The notes: a model not told the origin generated them from the sequence alone. 64,000 nucleotides of DNA from Plasmodium brasilianum (GCF_023973825.1 NC_090125.1:2639412-2703411); one strand, 5' to 3'. Shown: positions 10,857-21,784, counted from the first letter of the stretch. Numbers and translations are program-made.

Positions 10857-13331
10857 CTAATTGATTTTAATTGGATCGGTAATTTCTATTAGGTACTTTT
10901 CTATTGCTTGTCCATATACTGTTGGATTTTTTTTCAAAATTGGCATGAGCGTTTTTCTAATAGTTTCATGATATTCATTGATATCTCTTATTTCATCAGT
11001 AGTTAGGATAGAAAAATCTAATAATTTTTTTTCATATGGATAAAGGGTTAAATCTTCAAAGGACAGAAATTCTAAATTATTATCTGTTCTTTTTTTACTA
11101 ATAACATATTGCATATTTTCAATTCTAACACCAAATTTATTTTCCATATAATATCCCGGTTCGTTAGAAAGGACCATAGAAGGTTTTAATGGTGTACCAG
11201 CAGCTGGTGATATGGAACAACCTCCTTCATGAACATTCAAAAATAAACCAACCCCATGCCCTGTACCATGATTATAGTCAAAATAATGTTTAAACAAATT
11301 TTCTCTTGCTAAAAAGTCTAGTGCCATTGAATTCGTATAATTAGTAAAGATAACCTTTCTTAAATGTAAATGTCCTTTTAATACTAACGTGTAGATTCTC
11401 TTTTCTTCTGCTGTGGGTTCACCAAAATGAGTGGTTCTAGTTACATCTGTCGTACCATGTAAATATTGTCCTCCTGAATCTAGTAAATAAATACTTGGTG
11501 AAATTTTTGTATTTGTCGCTTCTGTACATTCATAATGAATAACAGCAGCATTTGATCCTATCGCTGATATAGTTGTAAAGGATGGGAATAAAAAGTTTTG
11601 TTTTGTTGATCTAAAATGATCTATTTGATTTTTTAAAGAAATTTCGGTTTCATTAAATAACTCTTTCGTTTTTCTTTTTTCATCACACCAGTGAAAAAAT
11701 TGTAACAATGCTAAAGCATCTAACACATGTGCTTCTTTCATGTTATCAATTTCGACATCATTCTTCACAGCCTTCATATCCACAATTGCAGATTTTTGAA
11801 GCAATATTTTTTCCTTATCAAAAAGCATATATATAATTAAATTGATAAATGGACTCAACGATATTTCGTAAGTTTTCTCTTCCGTACTGTTCCTTCTGCT
11901 ATTCAGCTGTGAACCTGTTACAACAACACTACTGTTACTGTTGGCCGTTAGAGCAGTGGACGTAGCAGAATCATTATTACTATCACCCTTGTTAAGCTTC
12001 GTCTTTGATGATACATTATCTCTCAAATACTCAACAACTGTTTCGTATTCCATAACAGTAACATGAATGGTATTTAGATGTCTAATAGCTCCAGGAGTTA
12101 AATTCTTCGATGTCGTAAACAAAATAATTTTATCAAAATCGCTATTTTCCCGGTTAAATTCAAAATAAAGATATGAATAAAACAAGGGAGAATATTTGTA
12201 ATCATATCCACGTAAGTTTAAAATGTATGCTATTTCATCCAATTCAGATATAAATAATTTATCTACTACTTTATTATCAAAGGCAAAATGTTGTCTTAAT
12301 TTTTCAATTTTTTCTCCTGCACACGCACCATTGAATTTTCTTTCATGAATATATATACTTTTATCACCCGTATCATGCGGAATTTTTATTTCTACTAATG
12401 ATTTTTCTAAAATTAAAAAGTTTATTAAGTTATCTCTATTTGTGATATCATCAATGGAATCCTTTTCATAAATAACTTTCTCTTCAATAGTTTTATCTGG
12501 ATAAGTATCTTCTACTTTAGTCTTTAATTTTTCGTAAAAGGAAACACTAGTACATTTTCCATCAAAAGCAACATTATTAAATTTTAGAGAAGATATGGTT
12601 TCAAATATCTCCTCTTTATTTGTTATTCTACTAATTTTAAGTGTAAATACAGAGTGATCTATTTCATTTTGTGCTTGTAATTCGTACAATGTATTAACAT
12701 ACAATATATTCTGTTCTTGTGTTATTATTAAAATTCCATCAGCTCCACTATAATTACTTAAATAATATATTTTTTTATCTTTATCATTTATTATCTCTGA
12801 ATTGTGCTCATCATTATTTATTAATATGTACATGTCAATCTTCTTTTCCTTCATAATCTTTTTTAACTCGTTTAATCTTTCCATATATGGTTTCATCATT
12901 GTGTTATCGTTGTTACTACTACTGTTCATTGTGTATAATTCTTCGCCAGTATGATCTTTCTTTTCTTCGCTTAAATATTTGTTACTCTGCTCAATTATTT
13001 TACGAAATTTCTGTTTAAAAAAATTGCCACTTATCTTTTCTTGATTACTCAGATCAAAATTATTATCTCTGTTGTTAAAGTCATTTGAGAAGTTATTTGT
13101 ACTGTTCGCACTGTTCGCACTGTTCGTACTGTTAGTACTGTTGGTGCACCCCGCACTGCTCGTACCGTTTGTATTAATTATATTATTTATACTGTTTGCC
13201 TTACTACTACTGAAATTACGTATCACGTTTATGCAAGCAGAAACATAATTTATCCTATTCCCTTTATATAAGAAATTTAAATGGAATACCATTAACGAGA
13301 AAAGTGTGTATGCAAACGCATTTAAACGCAT
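10857..13331 (-). CDS. APP: aminopeptidase P (M24B, X-Pro aminopeptidase)
   Basis: 824 residues. Removes an N-terminal residue preceding proline; in Plasmodium the family member takes part in the last steps of haemoglobin peptide breakdown in cytosol and food vacuole. Domains in order: hydrophobic N-terminus (MRLNAFAYTLFSLMVFHLNF, signal-like), Asn/Thr/Ser-rich linker to about 130, two creatinase-like domains (about 150-530, the second carrying a Ser/Thr/Asn insert near 450-480), and a catalytic pita-bread domain from about 540. The dinuclear metal ligands are in place: the two Asp in YLLDSGGQY and TTDVTRTTHFG (about 612-632), His in HGTGHGVGLF (about 690), Glu in NEPGYY (about 724) and Glu in GVRIEN (about 737). 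Single exon; the Met at 13331 is the first of the frame. Neighbours on both sides are transcribed the same way but separated by kilobases. Confidence 0.97.
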   Translation of the reverse strand: MRLNAFAYTLFSLMVFHLNFLYKGNRINYVSACINVIRNFSSSKANSINNIINTNGTSSAGCTNSTNSTNSANSANSTNNFSNDFNNRDNNFDLSNQEKISGNFFKQKFRKIIEQSNKYLSEEKKDHTGEELYTMNSSSNNDNTMMKPYMERLNELKKIMKEKKIDMYILINNDEHNSEIINDKDKKIYYLSNYSGADGILIITQEQNILYVNTLYELQAQNEIDHSVFTLKISRITNKEEIFETISSLKFNNVAFDGKCTSVSFYEKLKTKVEDTYPDKTIEEKVIYEKDSIDDITNRDNLINFLILEKSLVEIKIPHDTGDKSIYIHERKFNGACAGEKIEKLRQHFAFDNKVVDKLFISELDEIAYILNLRGYDYKYSPLFYSYLYFEFNRENSDFDKIILFTTSKNLTPGAIRHLNTIHVTVMEYETVVEYLRDNVSSKTKLNKGDSNNDSATSTALTANSNSSVVVTGSQLNSRRNSTEEKTYEISLSPFINLIIYMLFDKEKILLQKSAIVDMKAVKNDVEIDNMKEAHVLDALALLQFFHWCDEKRKTKELFNETEISLKNQIDHFRSTKQNFLFPSFTTISAIGSNAAVIHYECTEATNTKISPSIYLLDSGGQYLHGTTDVTRTTHFGEPTAEEKRIYTLVLKGHLHLRKVIFTNYTNSMALDFLARENLFKHYFDYNHGTGHGVGLFLNVHEGGCSISPAAGTPLKPSMVLSNEPGYYMENKFGVRIENMQYVISKKRTDNNLEFLSFEDLTLYPYEKKLLDFSILTTDEIRDINEYHETIRKTLMPILKKNPTVYGQAIEKYLIEITDPIKIN

Positions 13332-13535
13332 GTTTACAAAAAAAAAAAAAAATATAAAATAATGAAAAATAATGAAAAATAATGAAAAAAAATGAAAAAA
13401 ATAATAGCATATATATATGATATATATATATATAATAAACTTAGAAGGCTCGTTTGTACTGCGCGTTTTTTATAGTTATAGCAGTTGTAGCAATAGTAGC
13501 AGCAATAATGGTAACAACAGTGCTAAAGTAGTGGT

Positions 13536-13625
13536 ATAATATGGCACAACAATGGCAAAATAATGGTAAAAAAAGGGCAAAAAAATAGCAAAAAAATAGC
13601 AAACTAATGGTAAAATATTGGCTAC
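13536..13625. repeat. A-tract repeat patch (AATGGYAAAATA-like units)
   Basis: Degenerate units of about 9-13 bp of the kind AATGGCAAAATAATGG and AAAAAAATAGC recur so that A-runs come back at roughly helical spacing. The same style of repeat occurs at 20895-21068 and 38340-38700, always upstream of a gene start. Confidence 0.6.
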
Positions 13626-14161
13626 AATTCCATTTTTAAGAGAGTGCACAAATGAACACCTCATGCATACATATATATAAATATATATAACATGTACATA
13701 CATAATATATAAAATATATATTCAATATATGGTATATAATTACATATGCACAAGAAGTTCTTGCGATTAACTTGTCCCCTTGTTCACCTTTTTGCTTAGT
13801 GGTATTATTTAATTTGAGAAAAATTCAAAAGAGTAAAATTAAATTGACGTTAAAATTAAAATAAAATTAAAAGGTAAATTTTGAGTTTTGATATATTATA
13901 TACTTCCACAAGCAAAGAAGAGTTTATACATTATCCATAAAAAAAATAAAATCAAATCAAAGGTAATAAAAGTTGGCCCAAAAAGAAGCTAAAAAAGTAC
14001 CTAATCAAATATTTTATATAAAAAAGAAAAATAATCTATAACAATATAAAGAGAAATTTACAAGATCAAAAATAATAATATTATGTATTGTAGATTTACA
14101 ATTAATATAATATTCACAAATATTCCTTTTTTTTCTAATGTACTTATACATACATATATAC

Positions 14162-14196
<35 letters not shown>

Positions 14197-14520
14197 ATAA
14201 AATAATGTAACACAATATAAAACAATATAAAAAGGTAAAAAAAAAAAAAAAAAAAAGTAAAAAATAGTTTAAAACTGTTTAAAAAATATAAAACAAAATA
14301 TTTCTATTTTTTTTTTTTTCTTTTGGTGAGAAAATGATGAACTTTTTCAGTAAAATTTTTCTATTAAAACAGGTTTTTATAATTCTTACATGAAAACTTA
14401 ATTTCTACTTAAAAAAAAAAATCAAAAGCTAAAAAATGCATAGAATAATGAATAAAAGAAAAAGTTTCCAGTGGGACTCTTAAACAATAAATATAAAGTG
14501 GATAATTGAATGAATAAATG

Positions 14521-14716
14521 AATGTACTATAATAATTGATGTACGCATGAATGTACTATAATAATTGATGTACGCATGAATGTACTATAATAATTGATGT
14601 ACGCATGAATGTACTGAACTAATAGATGTACAAATGAATGTACTGTAATAATTGATGTACGCATGAATGTACTGAACTAATAGATGTACAAATGAATGTA
14701 CTAATAGATGTACGAG
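14521..14716. repeat. 29-bp minisatellite with two alternating unit types
   Basis: Six full 29-bp units start at 14521, 14550, 14579, 14608, 14637 and 14666, followed by a shortened one at 14695. Type A contains ACTATAATAATTGATGTACG (fifth copy ACTGTAATAATTG); type B contains ACTGAACTAATAGATGTACA. The order is A-A-A-B-A-B. It lies in spacer, well away from any CDS. Confidence 0.95.
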
Positions 14717-15547
14717 TAATTATACTAGCTTATGCAGATTATAAAAAAAAATTAAATCTGTATCGGAAACAAAATTTTTTAAAATTAAAAATTCCTAGGA
14801 AGTTTCTCCCAATTTCTCCTCATATAGTGCATTTAAGGCCAAGATAATTCAAAGATGATGATATTTATTTATGAAGCAAAATATATGGGATAAAAAAAAA
14901 TATATACATACAACATATATAATAACGTGTAGATATGCATATATATGTATATATATATATGTAAATATACTTGTGCAGTTATACATGTTTATAAATGCAT
15001 TTATTATATATCACTTATATATATTATGTACACTATATATATGAATTATCATATATATATATATATATATATATATACTTTTGTATAAATATAATATATT
15101 ATATACTCATTAGTTTACGAATTATTATTTATATTATTGTATATATTATTATATACATATTTTGAAGTAATGCTAAAGAAATCCCTTTGCTCTTTATAGT
15201 ATTGGTTTCATTCATGAAAAAAACGTAGAAAAAGGAAAATTTTAAAAATTGAAAGTGTTTTACGAAATTTATAAATATGAATATATGTTTATATACATAT
15301 ATATTGTGAATATAGACCTTTTAAAAAAGATGCTTATAGGAATAAGGAGTAACATATATATATAAGTCATAAATTGAGAGATCGAATAAATTTTTTTAAA
15401 TAATATATGTAGTATTCGTCATTGTAAATTGCAAAAAAGAGTTTAGGAACAAATTGGTTCAGTGTTAAATAATTAAGCGATAAGTTAATGTTATATTTCT
15501 TTTTACAGCTTTCTTATATATAAGAGAGATAAAGAACAACATACATA

Positions 15548-15660
15548 CTTATGTATGTATGTATGTATGTATGCATGTATGTATGCATGTATGTACGCAT
15601 GTATGTATGCATGTATGTACGCATGTATGTATGCATGTATGTATGTATATATGTATGTAT
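15548..15660. repeat. (TGTA)n array with regular GCATGTATGTAC variants
   Basis: Tetranucleotide array that is pure ATGT at its left end and turns into a repeating 12-20 bp pattern in which every third or fourth unit is GCAT or ACGC. Reads as a Tyr/His/Thr pseudo-ORF on the minus strand. Confidence 0.9.
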
Positions 15661-16326
15661 ATATAATAAAATTTTTGTTTTTTTGAAATTACCCAATTTG
15701 CAAGCATGTTATTACCTTTGAACATATGAAAAATAAGATACTGTACAAAATAAAAATAATAAACGAGCTACATTAAAAAATGAAAACTTCTCTATTTTCC
15801 CATATTTTACACATGTACAATTTTTCACATGTAGATTATACAATTATTGGTGAAATAGTGCATATATTTTTTGAAGTCATAATATGTATGTAAAATTACG
15901 TATTTAGTTAAAGTACCAGTGGTACAGTTTACATATATATATATATATATATTGGGGCAGGGTATAAAATTATTATTTATGCTTTTAAAATAATATAATT
16001 TGTTAAATTTTTTAGCTTCAGAAAATAGTGTTACTTGTTTTAAAAAAAATATGAATTGGAGAAAATGTGTTCTTATTATTCCACCTTACGGATATAAGGC
16101 AGCTTTATTGTTTTGCATACATATTGTGCATATACATTTTTCCTCTATATTCTGCATAAATATAATGTATATATATATATATTTTTTTTTTCAAAGAAAA
16201 AAAAAAGAGGTACATTATCACGGACCTTCCTCTTTACATACGTACGTAGGTACTTTTGCATTTGCATGTAATATTATTATTCATTTTTTTTTACCATAAA
16301 ATATGTGCACCATTTGCTGCGGTATT

Positions 16327-16459
16327 TTATTTGTTTAAGGATTTTCGACTTCGTACTACCTTGTCCAGTATGACGCAAACAGGGCGCTGAAAAGTGTTCA
16401 ATAAAGGGTTATTCGTCATTACATAAACATATATGTGCATGTATATATATACATATATG

Positions 16460-16494
<35 letters not shown>

Positions 16495-16587
16495 GTATAC
16501 ATCCAAATTTATTTCTTTAGTTTTTTTTCTCTGGGCGATATGCTCTTTTGGAATAGAAGCTACATAATGTTTCGTGCTTTTTGTCAT
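16327..16587 (-). CDS. candidate two-exon small basic protein (48 residues)
   Basis: Minus-strand exon a (16587-16501) starts with ATG and encodes MTKSTKHYVASIPKEHIAQ then a Lys-rich end, stopping exactly at GTATAC, a good Plasmodium 5' splice site. The would-be intron is a (TA)n tract. A pyrimidine/A stretch ending TTTTCAG leads into exon b (16386-16327), which in the matching phase 0 encodes RPVCVILDKVVRSRKSLNK and a stop. Together 147 nt, 48 residues, strongly basic. I recognise no family. It lies just downstream of the coding-like debris behind KIN and might instead be the last piece of a longer, multi-exon tail on the same strand. Confidence 0.3.
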
Positions 16588-17322
16588 TCAACGCATAACG
16601 CATATTTTTACCTTAACATTCGAACTGGAATTTTTTATATTTTTTTTGTATTTTTATTTTTATATTTCATTTCGATACTACATGGATAGACATTAATAGG
16701 TTGATAAGCTTATCTACTGATACACGCGCACATATATATTTCCGTTATCTTGATTCTTAATTTTTAGCCCAATCCATTTTGGGCCTTTTTCCCATATTTA
16801 CTAATTGCTACAATGTACTCATAACGCGTCTACTCATTTTTGTAGGCTCTTGTTAACTTCGCACATTACGGCTAATACGGCTAACTGTGCTGGTAGTACT
16901 TCTATCCGGTCTGTTTATATCTTCTCCGGTGAAAGTAGTACCGTTTTATCATAATAATAATAAATATTATTATTCTTATTATTATTCTTATTATTATTCT
17001 TAATATTGTTCTTATTACTACATTTACCACAGTAGTAACTGATATGCATTGCAACCACTGGGTATGTCTATTATAATTTTTATGTTTCTATTTGTTGTGT
17101 AACTCGTACTTTACCCTGTAGTGTTGTTCTTCATATTTTCTTGATTATATGCGCTTTGTCCATTGAGCCTGTTTGGCGTGCATTTTTTAGAACCATATTT
17201 ATAAGCACTAATTTGTGTATTATAATACATAGGTAGGAAACTTTTTCGACCCCATAATGATTTCGAAATCGTTTCACGATGTTTGCAAAAAGCGTTTAAT
17301 TTTGTGTAACTTGTGTGGTTGT
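16588..17322 (-). pseudogene. coding-like debris behind the KIN stop codon
   Basis: This stretch is less AT-rich and less repetitive than normal spacer and reads, on the minus strand, as several hydrophilic peptides in shifting frames. The longest is open from 17335 to 17114 (74 codons, stop 17113-17111) and contains KLNAFCKHRETISKSLWGRK and KKCTPNRLNGQSAYNQENM. The same frame continues past its TAA with STSYTTNRNIK and IPSGCNAYQ. Further on, other frames give YYCGKCSNKNNIKNNN (about 17025-16955) and FTGEDINRPDRSTTSTVSRI (about 16935-16875). A single-base change would join some neighbours. It could be a decayed C-terminal extension of KIN, exons of a separate gene, or sequence error; I cannot choose. 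Confidence 0.35.
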
Positions 17323-20300
17323 CTACAATGTATACCTACATTTAGTTATATGCATACATGTGCATCTACCGGTACAATTACCAGTACATTCACAAGTGCA
17401 CCTATTTCCCCCACGGACACTATCCTTTTTGTGAGTCGAGCTTACCAAGCTGGTGTTCTTGCTTGATTTATCATCATTGCCATATATATCTGTATGATTT
17501 ATCTGTTGATCTAACAATTTCTGGATTAATATATGATAGCTGTTATTTTTGTTGAGATCAAAAAAGTTAAAAGGACAAATAATTTTTGGATTATGTAAAA
17601 TATTAGATAAATTATTATCAGCTAAATTATACGAAGGGGAGGAAACATTAGGAATAAATTTATCATGATTAAGAGGAGGTACCAAGGTATTTGGAGAAAA
17701 AGAATTCGAATTTTTATGGACAAGAACAAAATGAGAATATAAGTAGTTATGCTTTGATATCATTCTAATAGTTTTGTTTAGAAAAAGATGATAAGCTGTT
17801 TTGATGAAATTCATATGTTCATTTTTGATTTCGTTAAATACGGTATTGTGATTTAATCTATAAATTTTACAAATTTTAGTTATAATCAAATGGTTGTAGT
17901 AAGTACCTTTTTCAATAATAATTTTATATAAACAAGTATTACAATTCATTAAGTTACATCCTTTTTCTGAATTGTACATAATATTTTTTATTTTCTTCAT
18001 ATTATGATTAGTGTACCATATGTGACTTTTAATATTATGTAAAGTGTACCTCTTTTTAAAATTCACATTAAGCATATTTTGAATTAAATGTTTTGCATCT
18101 ACTGAAACATGCAATTCGAAATGTAATATACCTTTTATAATTGTCTGGAATAGTTTATGTATATCATTATGATTAAAGGGTAGTTTTCGGTTAAGTAGTA
18201 AAAAAATGATAACACCTAGAGACCATACATCTGTCAGTTCAGCATGATATTTATTACCCAATAAAATCTCAGGGGATGTATAATAAGGAGATCCACATGA
18301 TGTTGTCAATAAACTATTCTTCCTATAAATTGTAGAAAGACCAAAATCTATTAATTTAACATTTTCATTATAATCTAATAAAATATTTTCTGGCTTTAAA
18401 TCTCGATGAACTATATTATTTTTATGTAAATAATCTATAGCACTTATTAATTGATAAAATATGGTCCTTGCACTATCTTCATTAATTTTTTTCTTTTCAT
18501 ATATATATGTTAATAAATCACCTTTCGGCAAATATTCTAAAATCATGTATAAATTATTTTTGTTCTCATGTACTTCGTAAAATTTGCATATATGATTATG
18601 ATCAATTTTTCTATGTATTTCTATTTCTTTCATTATTTTATCATAACTAATTAAGTTTAGCAATTTATTTTTATTTAATATTTTAATTGCCACCATTTCG
18701 TATGTATGCATATGAATACCCAGGCAAACTTTTCCGAAAGTCCCCTTACCAATTCTCCTTGTTATTATGTAATTTCCCACTTCCTTACTGTTGTTTTTTA
18801 CGATCAATATTTTGTACATTTTGTTTGCAATCATTTTTTGGTACTCATTTTTTCGGTCAATTTTTTTTTTTTTTTTGGACAGTTTTTAGGTGCCTCTTTG
18901 CATATCCTTATCTTATCACTTGGCTTAATCTCATTTGGCTTACTTTCACTTGGCTTACTCTCACTTGGCTTATTCTCACTTGGCTTACTCTCATTTGGCT
19001 TACTTTCACTTGGCTTACTCTCACTTGGCTTATTCTCACTTGGCTTACTCTCATTTGGCTTACTTTCACTTGGCTTACTCTCACTTGGCTTACTCTCACT
19101 TGGCTTACTCTCACTTGGCTTACTCTCACTTGGCTTACTCTCATTTGGCTTACTCCAATTTGGCTTACTCCCACTTGACATATTTCCAATTAGCTTATTC
19201 CCGCTTGGCACGTTACATCTCGATGTGGCCCCCACTTTGAGCTGTGTACCCAGGGTGCCCTTGTGCTCCTTTACCAAATTTTGATATATTAATTTTTCCA
19301 TCTCCTCCCCATTCATCCTTCGTTTATTTAGAAGAATGGTGCTCACTCTGCACTCACTCACATGGTTACTATGACTGGGTACTTGTATTTCTATGGTTAA
19401 AGACTCTATATTTTTGCTACTGTTGTCAGTAGTATTCCCATTTGTAAATGATTTATTTTCTATGCTTCTTTTTAAATTAACATTCCGATTTGATCCCTTT
19501 TGTGTGTAACTTATTTCACATTTGTGCACATTTTTTGAGAACTTCTGATGGATGTTCATCCGTATTTGCTTCCCATTTTTGTTATTTTTTACCTCTTTTT
19601 GATTTACATTACATACGCGTTCTTTTTCTTCCTGAACATGGTCAGATTTTATATTACATTTTTTTTCCTCTTCATAATGTTTGAGCGTATTCTTTTGATC
19701 ACTTGTTTTATGTTCAATATGGGGTAAACAATTACTTGAATTTTCAATAAATTTGTTATATGTCAAATTTATATTTGTTCTAACGGATAATTTGTGTTCT
19801 TCTAATTTTCTCATATCCCACAAATTCTTCTTTACACGCGAATTTCCACACGTGTCTGTTTTTTTTTTGTTCATTGTAGATCTGTTCCTAGCCGATTTTT
19901 CATTTTTAAGACTGCCATATTTTATTGTCTTATTTGTTTTTAAATCTAAGCTCGAACTATTATTATCATTTTTACTCGCATAATATTTGCAATGCTGTAT
20001 TTTTTTTTTTATTTTTTCATCAAGTATGAGTTCATTATTTTTTTTTTTCAAAAGTTGTTCAGGACATTTTTTACAATTCCCTCGATTTTCCTCCTTATTT
20101 ATGTGAATTAATTTGCATGAGCTTTTTCCCCGTTTATTCGTTTGTATACGAGAAATATTATCCTTACTATGACTATTATTGAGCTTATTATTGTTATTAT
20201 TACGTAAACGTATATTTTCAAAACGGGGGTGCAAGTTTATCTCTTTTTTTTCCTCATACACCCTAACACCATCGTTTTTGCAACTCCCCGTTGTGATACA

Positions 20301-20600
20301 TAAACTGTTCTTATTTGTGCTACTGACTAATATGCGCTTATTTTTATTTAAAAACGAAATGGTGTTCACATATTTGTCGTGCCCTTTTTCGTATAACAGA
20401 AGTTCCAGTATATTTTTATTATTTTTTTTTTCTCCTATTTCGTAATTTTTTGTTTGCCTATTTTTTCTATAAATGAGAAGATTATCGTTTATTTTACTTT
20501 CTCTTAAGGGGGTAACTGGAGCGGGCCTTTTCCCTCCTTTAGACGTATGTAACTTTTTATTTGCATGCCTACTGTTTATCATATTTTCAAATTTGCGCAA
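17323..20600 (-). CDS. KIN: KIN, SNF1/AMPK-alpha-like Ser/Thr kinase, split by a poly-A frameshift
   Basis: Two overlapping frames make one gene. The 5' frame (20600-18831, 589 codons) starts MRKFENMINSRHANKK, is Lys/Asn/Ser-rich and ends in KPSES repeats. The 3' frame (18834-17323) carries the kinase; it is open back through the A16 run (18861-18876 as T), where one added A gives 1092 codons without a stop. Numbering from the Met at 18834: glycine loop RRIGKGTFGKVCLG (26-39), VAIK with Lys51, HRDLKPENILL, DFG, an activation loop LLTTSCGSPYYTSPE whose Thr178 corresponds to AMPK Thr172, and after the kinase a UBA/autoinhibitory-like helix set (KICKIYRLNHNTVFNEIKN..., about 315-355). This architecture is that of SNF1/AMPK alpha; in Plasmodium KIN mediates nutrient sensing. 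The C-terminus is odd, a Cys/Thr-rich TCECTGNCTGRCTC tail, and may itself be out of frame. Confidence 0.85.
18861..18876 (-). other. frameshift at A16 run inside KIN
   Basis: On the coding strand GTCC-A16-TTGACC. Reading from the 5' frame it gives PKNCPKKKKK and then LTEKMSTKK-stop; the kinase frame across the same bases reads K...IDRKNEYQKMIANKMY without a stop. One extra A or two fewer joins them. Confidence 0.85.
18926..19185 (-). repeat. in-frame 15-bp repeats encoding KPSES units
   Basis: About 17 copies of a 15-bp unit (plus-strand TCACTTGGCTTACTC and variants) encode SKPSE/SKPNE/NKPSE pentapeptides just upstream of the kinase domain. Variants (ESKPNESKPSENKPSES) recur as a higher-order block, showing segmental duplication. 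Confidence 0.95.
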
Positions 20601-20619
20601 GGAATAAATATATAATTTT

Positions 20620-20812
20620 TTAATTATTTAATTACTCAATTATTCAATTATTTAATTATTTAATTTTTTAGTCATTTAATTATTTGATTATTTGATTATT
20701 TGATTATTTAACTATTTAATTATTTAATTATTTAATTATTTAATTATTTAATTATTTAATTTTTTAGTCATTTAATTATTTGATTATTTGATTATTTAAT
20801 TTTTTAACTGTT
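20620..20812. repeat. octamer repeat (TTAATTAT)n
   Basis: Array of 8-bp units ATTTAATT/ATTTGATT, beginning about 20 bp upstream of the KIN start and running some 190 bp. Units vary mainly at one position (A/G/C), and a block with TTTTTTAGTC occurs twice (near 20665 and 20760), again suggesting block duplication. Confidence 0.85.
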
Positions 20813-20894
20813 CACTTTTTTTCATAATATGTTCATGTATGTGGAGAGCACGCACAAATCGTCTTTCTTAAAGGTTACGAGTAAAAAAGGGAAA

Positions 20895-21068
20895 AAGAAA
20901 AAAAAAAGAAAAAATAAGAAAAAACAAGAAAAAATAAGATAAAATAAGATAAAATAAGATAAAATAATACAAAATAATACAAAATAATGCAAAATAATGC
21001 AAAATAATACAAATATAATGCGAAATAATAAAAAATAATGCAAAATAATACAAAATAATACAAAATAA
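20895..21068. repeat. phased A-tract decamer array
   Basis: Units AAAATAAGAT, then AAAATAATAC and AAAATAATGC, repeat at 10-11 bp for about 170 bp. A-runs of four recur at close to the DNA helical repeat, so intrinsic curvature is expected. The same tract yields long Ile/Leu/Phe/Tyr pseudo-ORFs on the minus strand. Confidence 0.85.
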
Positions 21069-21559
21069 ACAATGACATTAATAAAAAGCACATGTATACG
21101 TATATGCTGCTTAACACTAAACACTAATATTGACGTTTTTCCATATTTTGGAATACTGGTTTTATTTTTTATTTTATTTATTTTTTTTAAATGTGCTTTT
21201 TAATTCCTTCCTTTTATCATAGTATTATTTCTTATTTTAATCTACTACTTTTGCCCATTTGAATGCACGTAGGAGTGGATATTATATATACACAATATAC
21301 ATATATGGGGTAGCAGGATTCAGTGAAATCTTTATTTTAAGTGTTTTATTAAAGATCTAATTGTAAATATTCAAAGCACTCAATAAGCAAATAAATTTTA
21401 AAAAAGTTATTTTGACAACGGGGCACTTCTCTTTGTGCTGAGTTGTTTAACAGCGAAAGTTCAAAAAGTTGTGCTAAGCATTTATATATATTATACATGT
21501 ATATGTATATATATATGACGATTTTAAATTAATTAAAATATTGGTAAACTCTTAGTGTT

Positions 21560-21784
21560 TTGCGCAATTGGAAAGTGAAAAGTTCACAAAAAAAAAAAAA
21601 AAAAAAAAAATATTTTAAGAATAATTCTAACAAAAATAAAGACCACAAGGAAGTAGATAATATATCTGCAAGTTATACTATTGAGAGTAAATCACAAAAC
21701 GTTCAGAGGGGGAGTTACGAAGATGTGTACATCATGCGCATATATATATACAAATACATTATGCTGGCTTCCTCACCATTTTGA
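21560..21784 (+). CDS. weak candidate ORF, Lys/Asn-rich, unrecognised
   Basis: 74 codons starting MRNWKVKSSQ. After a Lys run (A-run at 21588-21609) comes a hydrophilic stretch (NNSNKNKDHKEVDNISASY, SKSQNVQRGSYEDVYIMR) that looks like Plasmodium coding sequence, before the frame runs into (TA)n-type residues and stops. It could be an exon with a donor inside the last third, but I found no convincing partner. It could equally be chance. Confidence 0.2.
   Translation: MRNWKVKSSQKKKKKKKYFKNNSNKNKDHKEVDNISASYTIESKSQNVQRGSYEDVYIMRIYIYKYIMLASSPF

Larger units (their letters stand above)
13332..16326. other. intergenic region upstream of aminopeptidase P
   Basis: About 3 kb without a supportable gene: an A-tract repeat patch (13536-13625), (TA)n tracts (14176-14196, 15051-15076, 15934-15951), a 29-bp minisatellite (14521-14716) and a tetranucleotide array (15548-15660). 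A plus-strand open stretch at 16000-16140 (peptide with ASENSVTCFKKNMNWRKC) is weakly coding-like but then degenerates into (TA)n and poly-T. Confidence 0.5.

Noticed and set aside
16588..17322. tRNA or other structured RNA in the less AT-rich patch behind KIN
   Set aside because: I looked for a cloverleaf with GGTTCNA-type T-arm and found none; the patch reads better as protein debris.
18687..19284. Plus-strand ORFs of Leu/Gly/Ser and Thr/Trp/Leu repeats
   Set aside because: Antisense readings of the KPSES-encoding repeat in KIN; the 15-bp unit keeps every frame open.
20822..21124. Overlapping minus-strand ORFs of Phe/Ile/Leu/Tyr
   Set aside because: Artefacts of the A-tract decamer array; all three frames are open.
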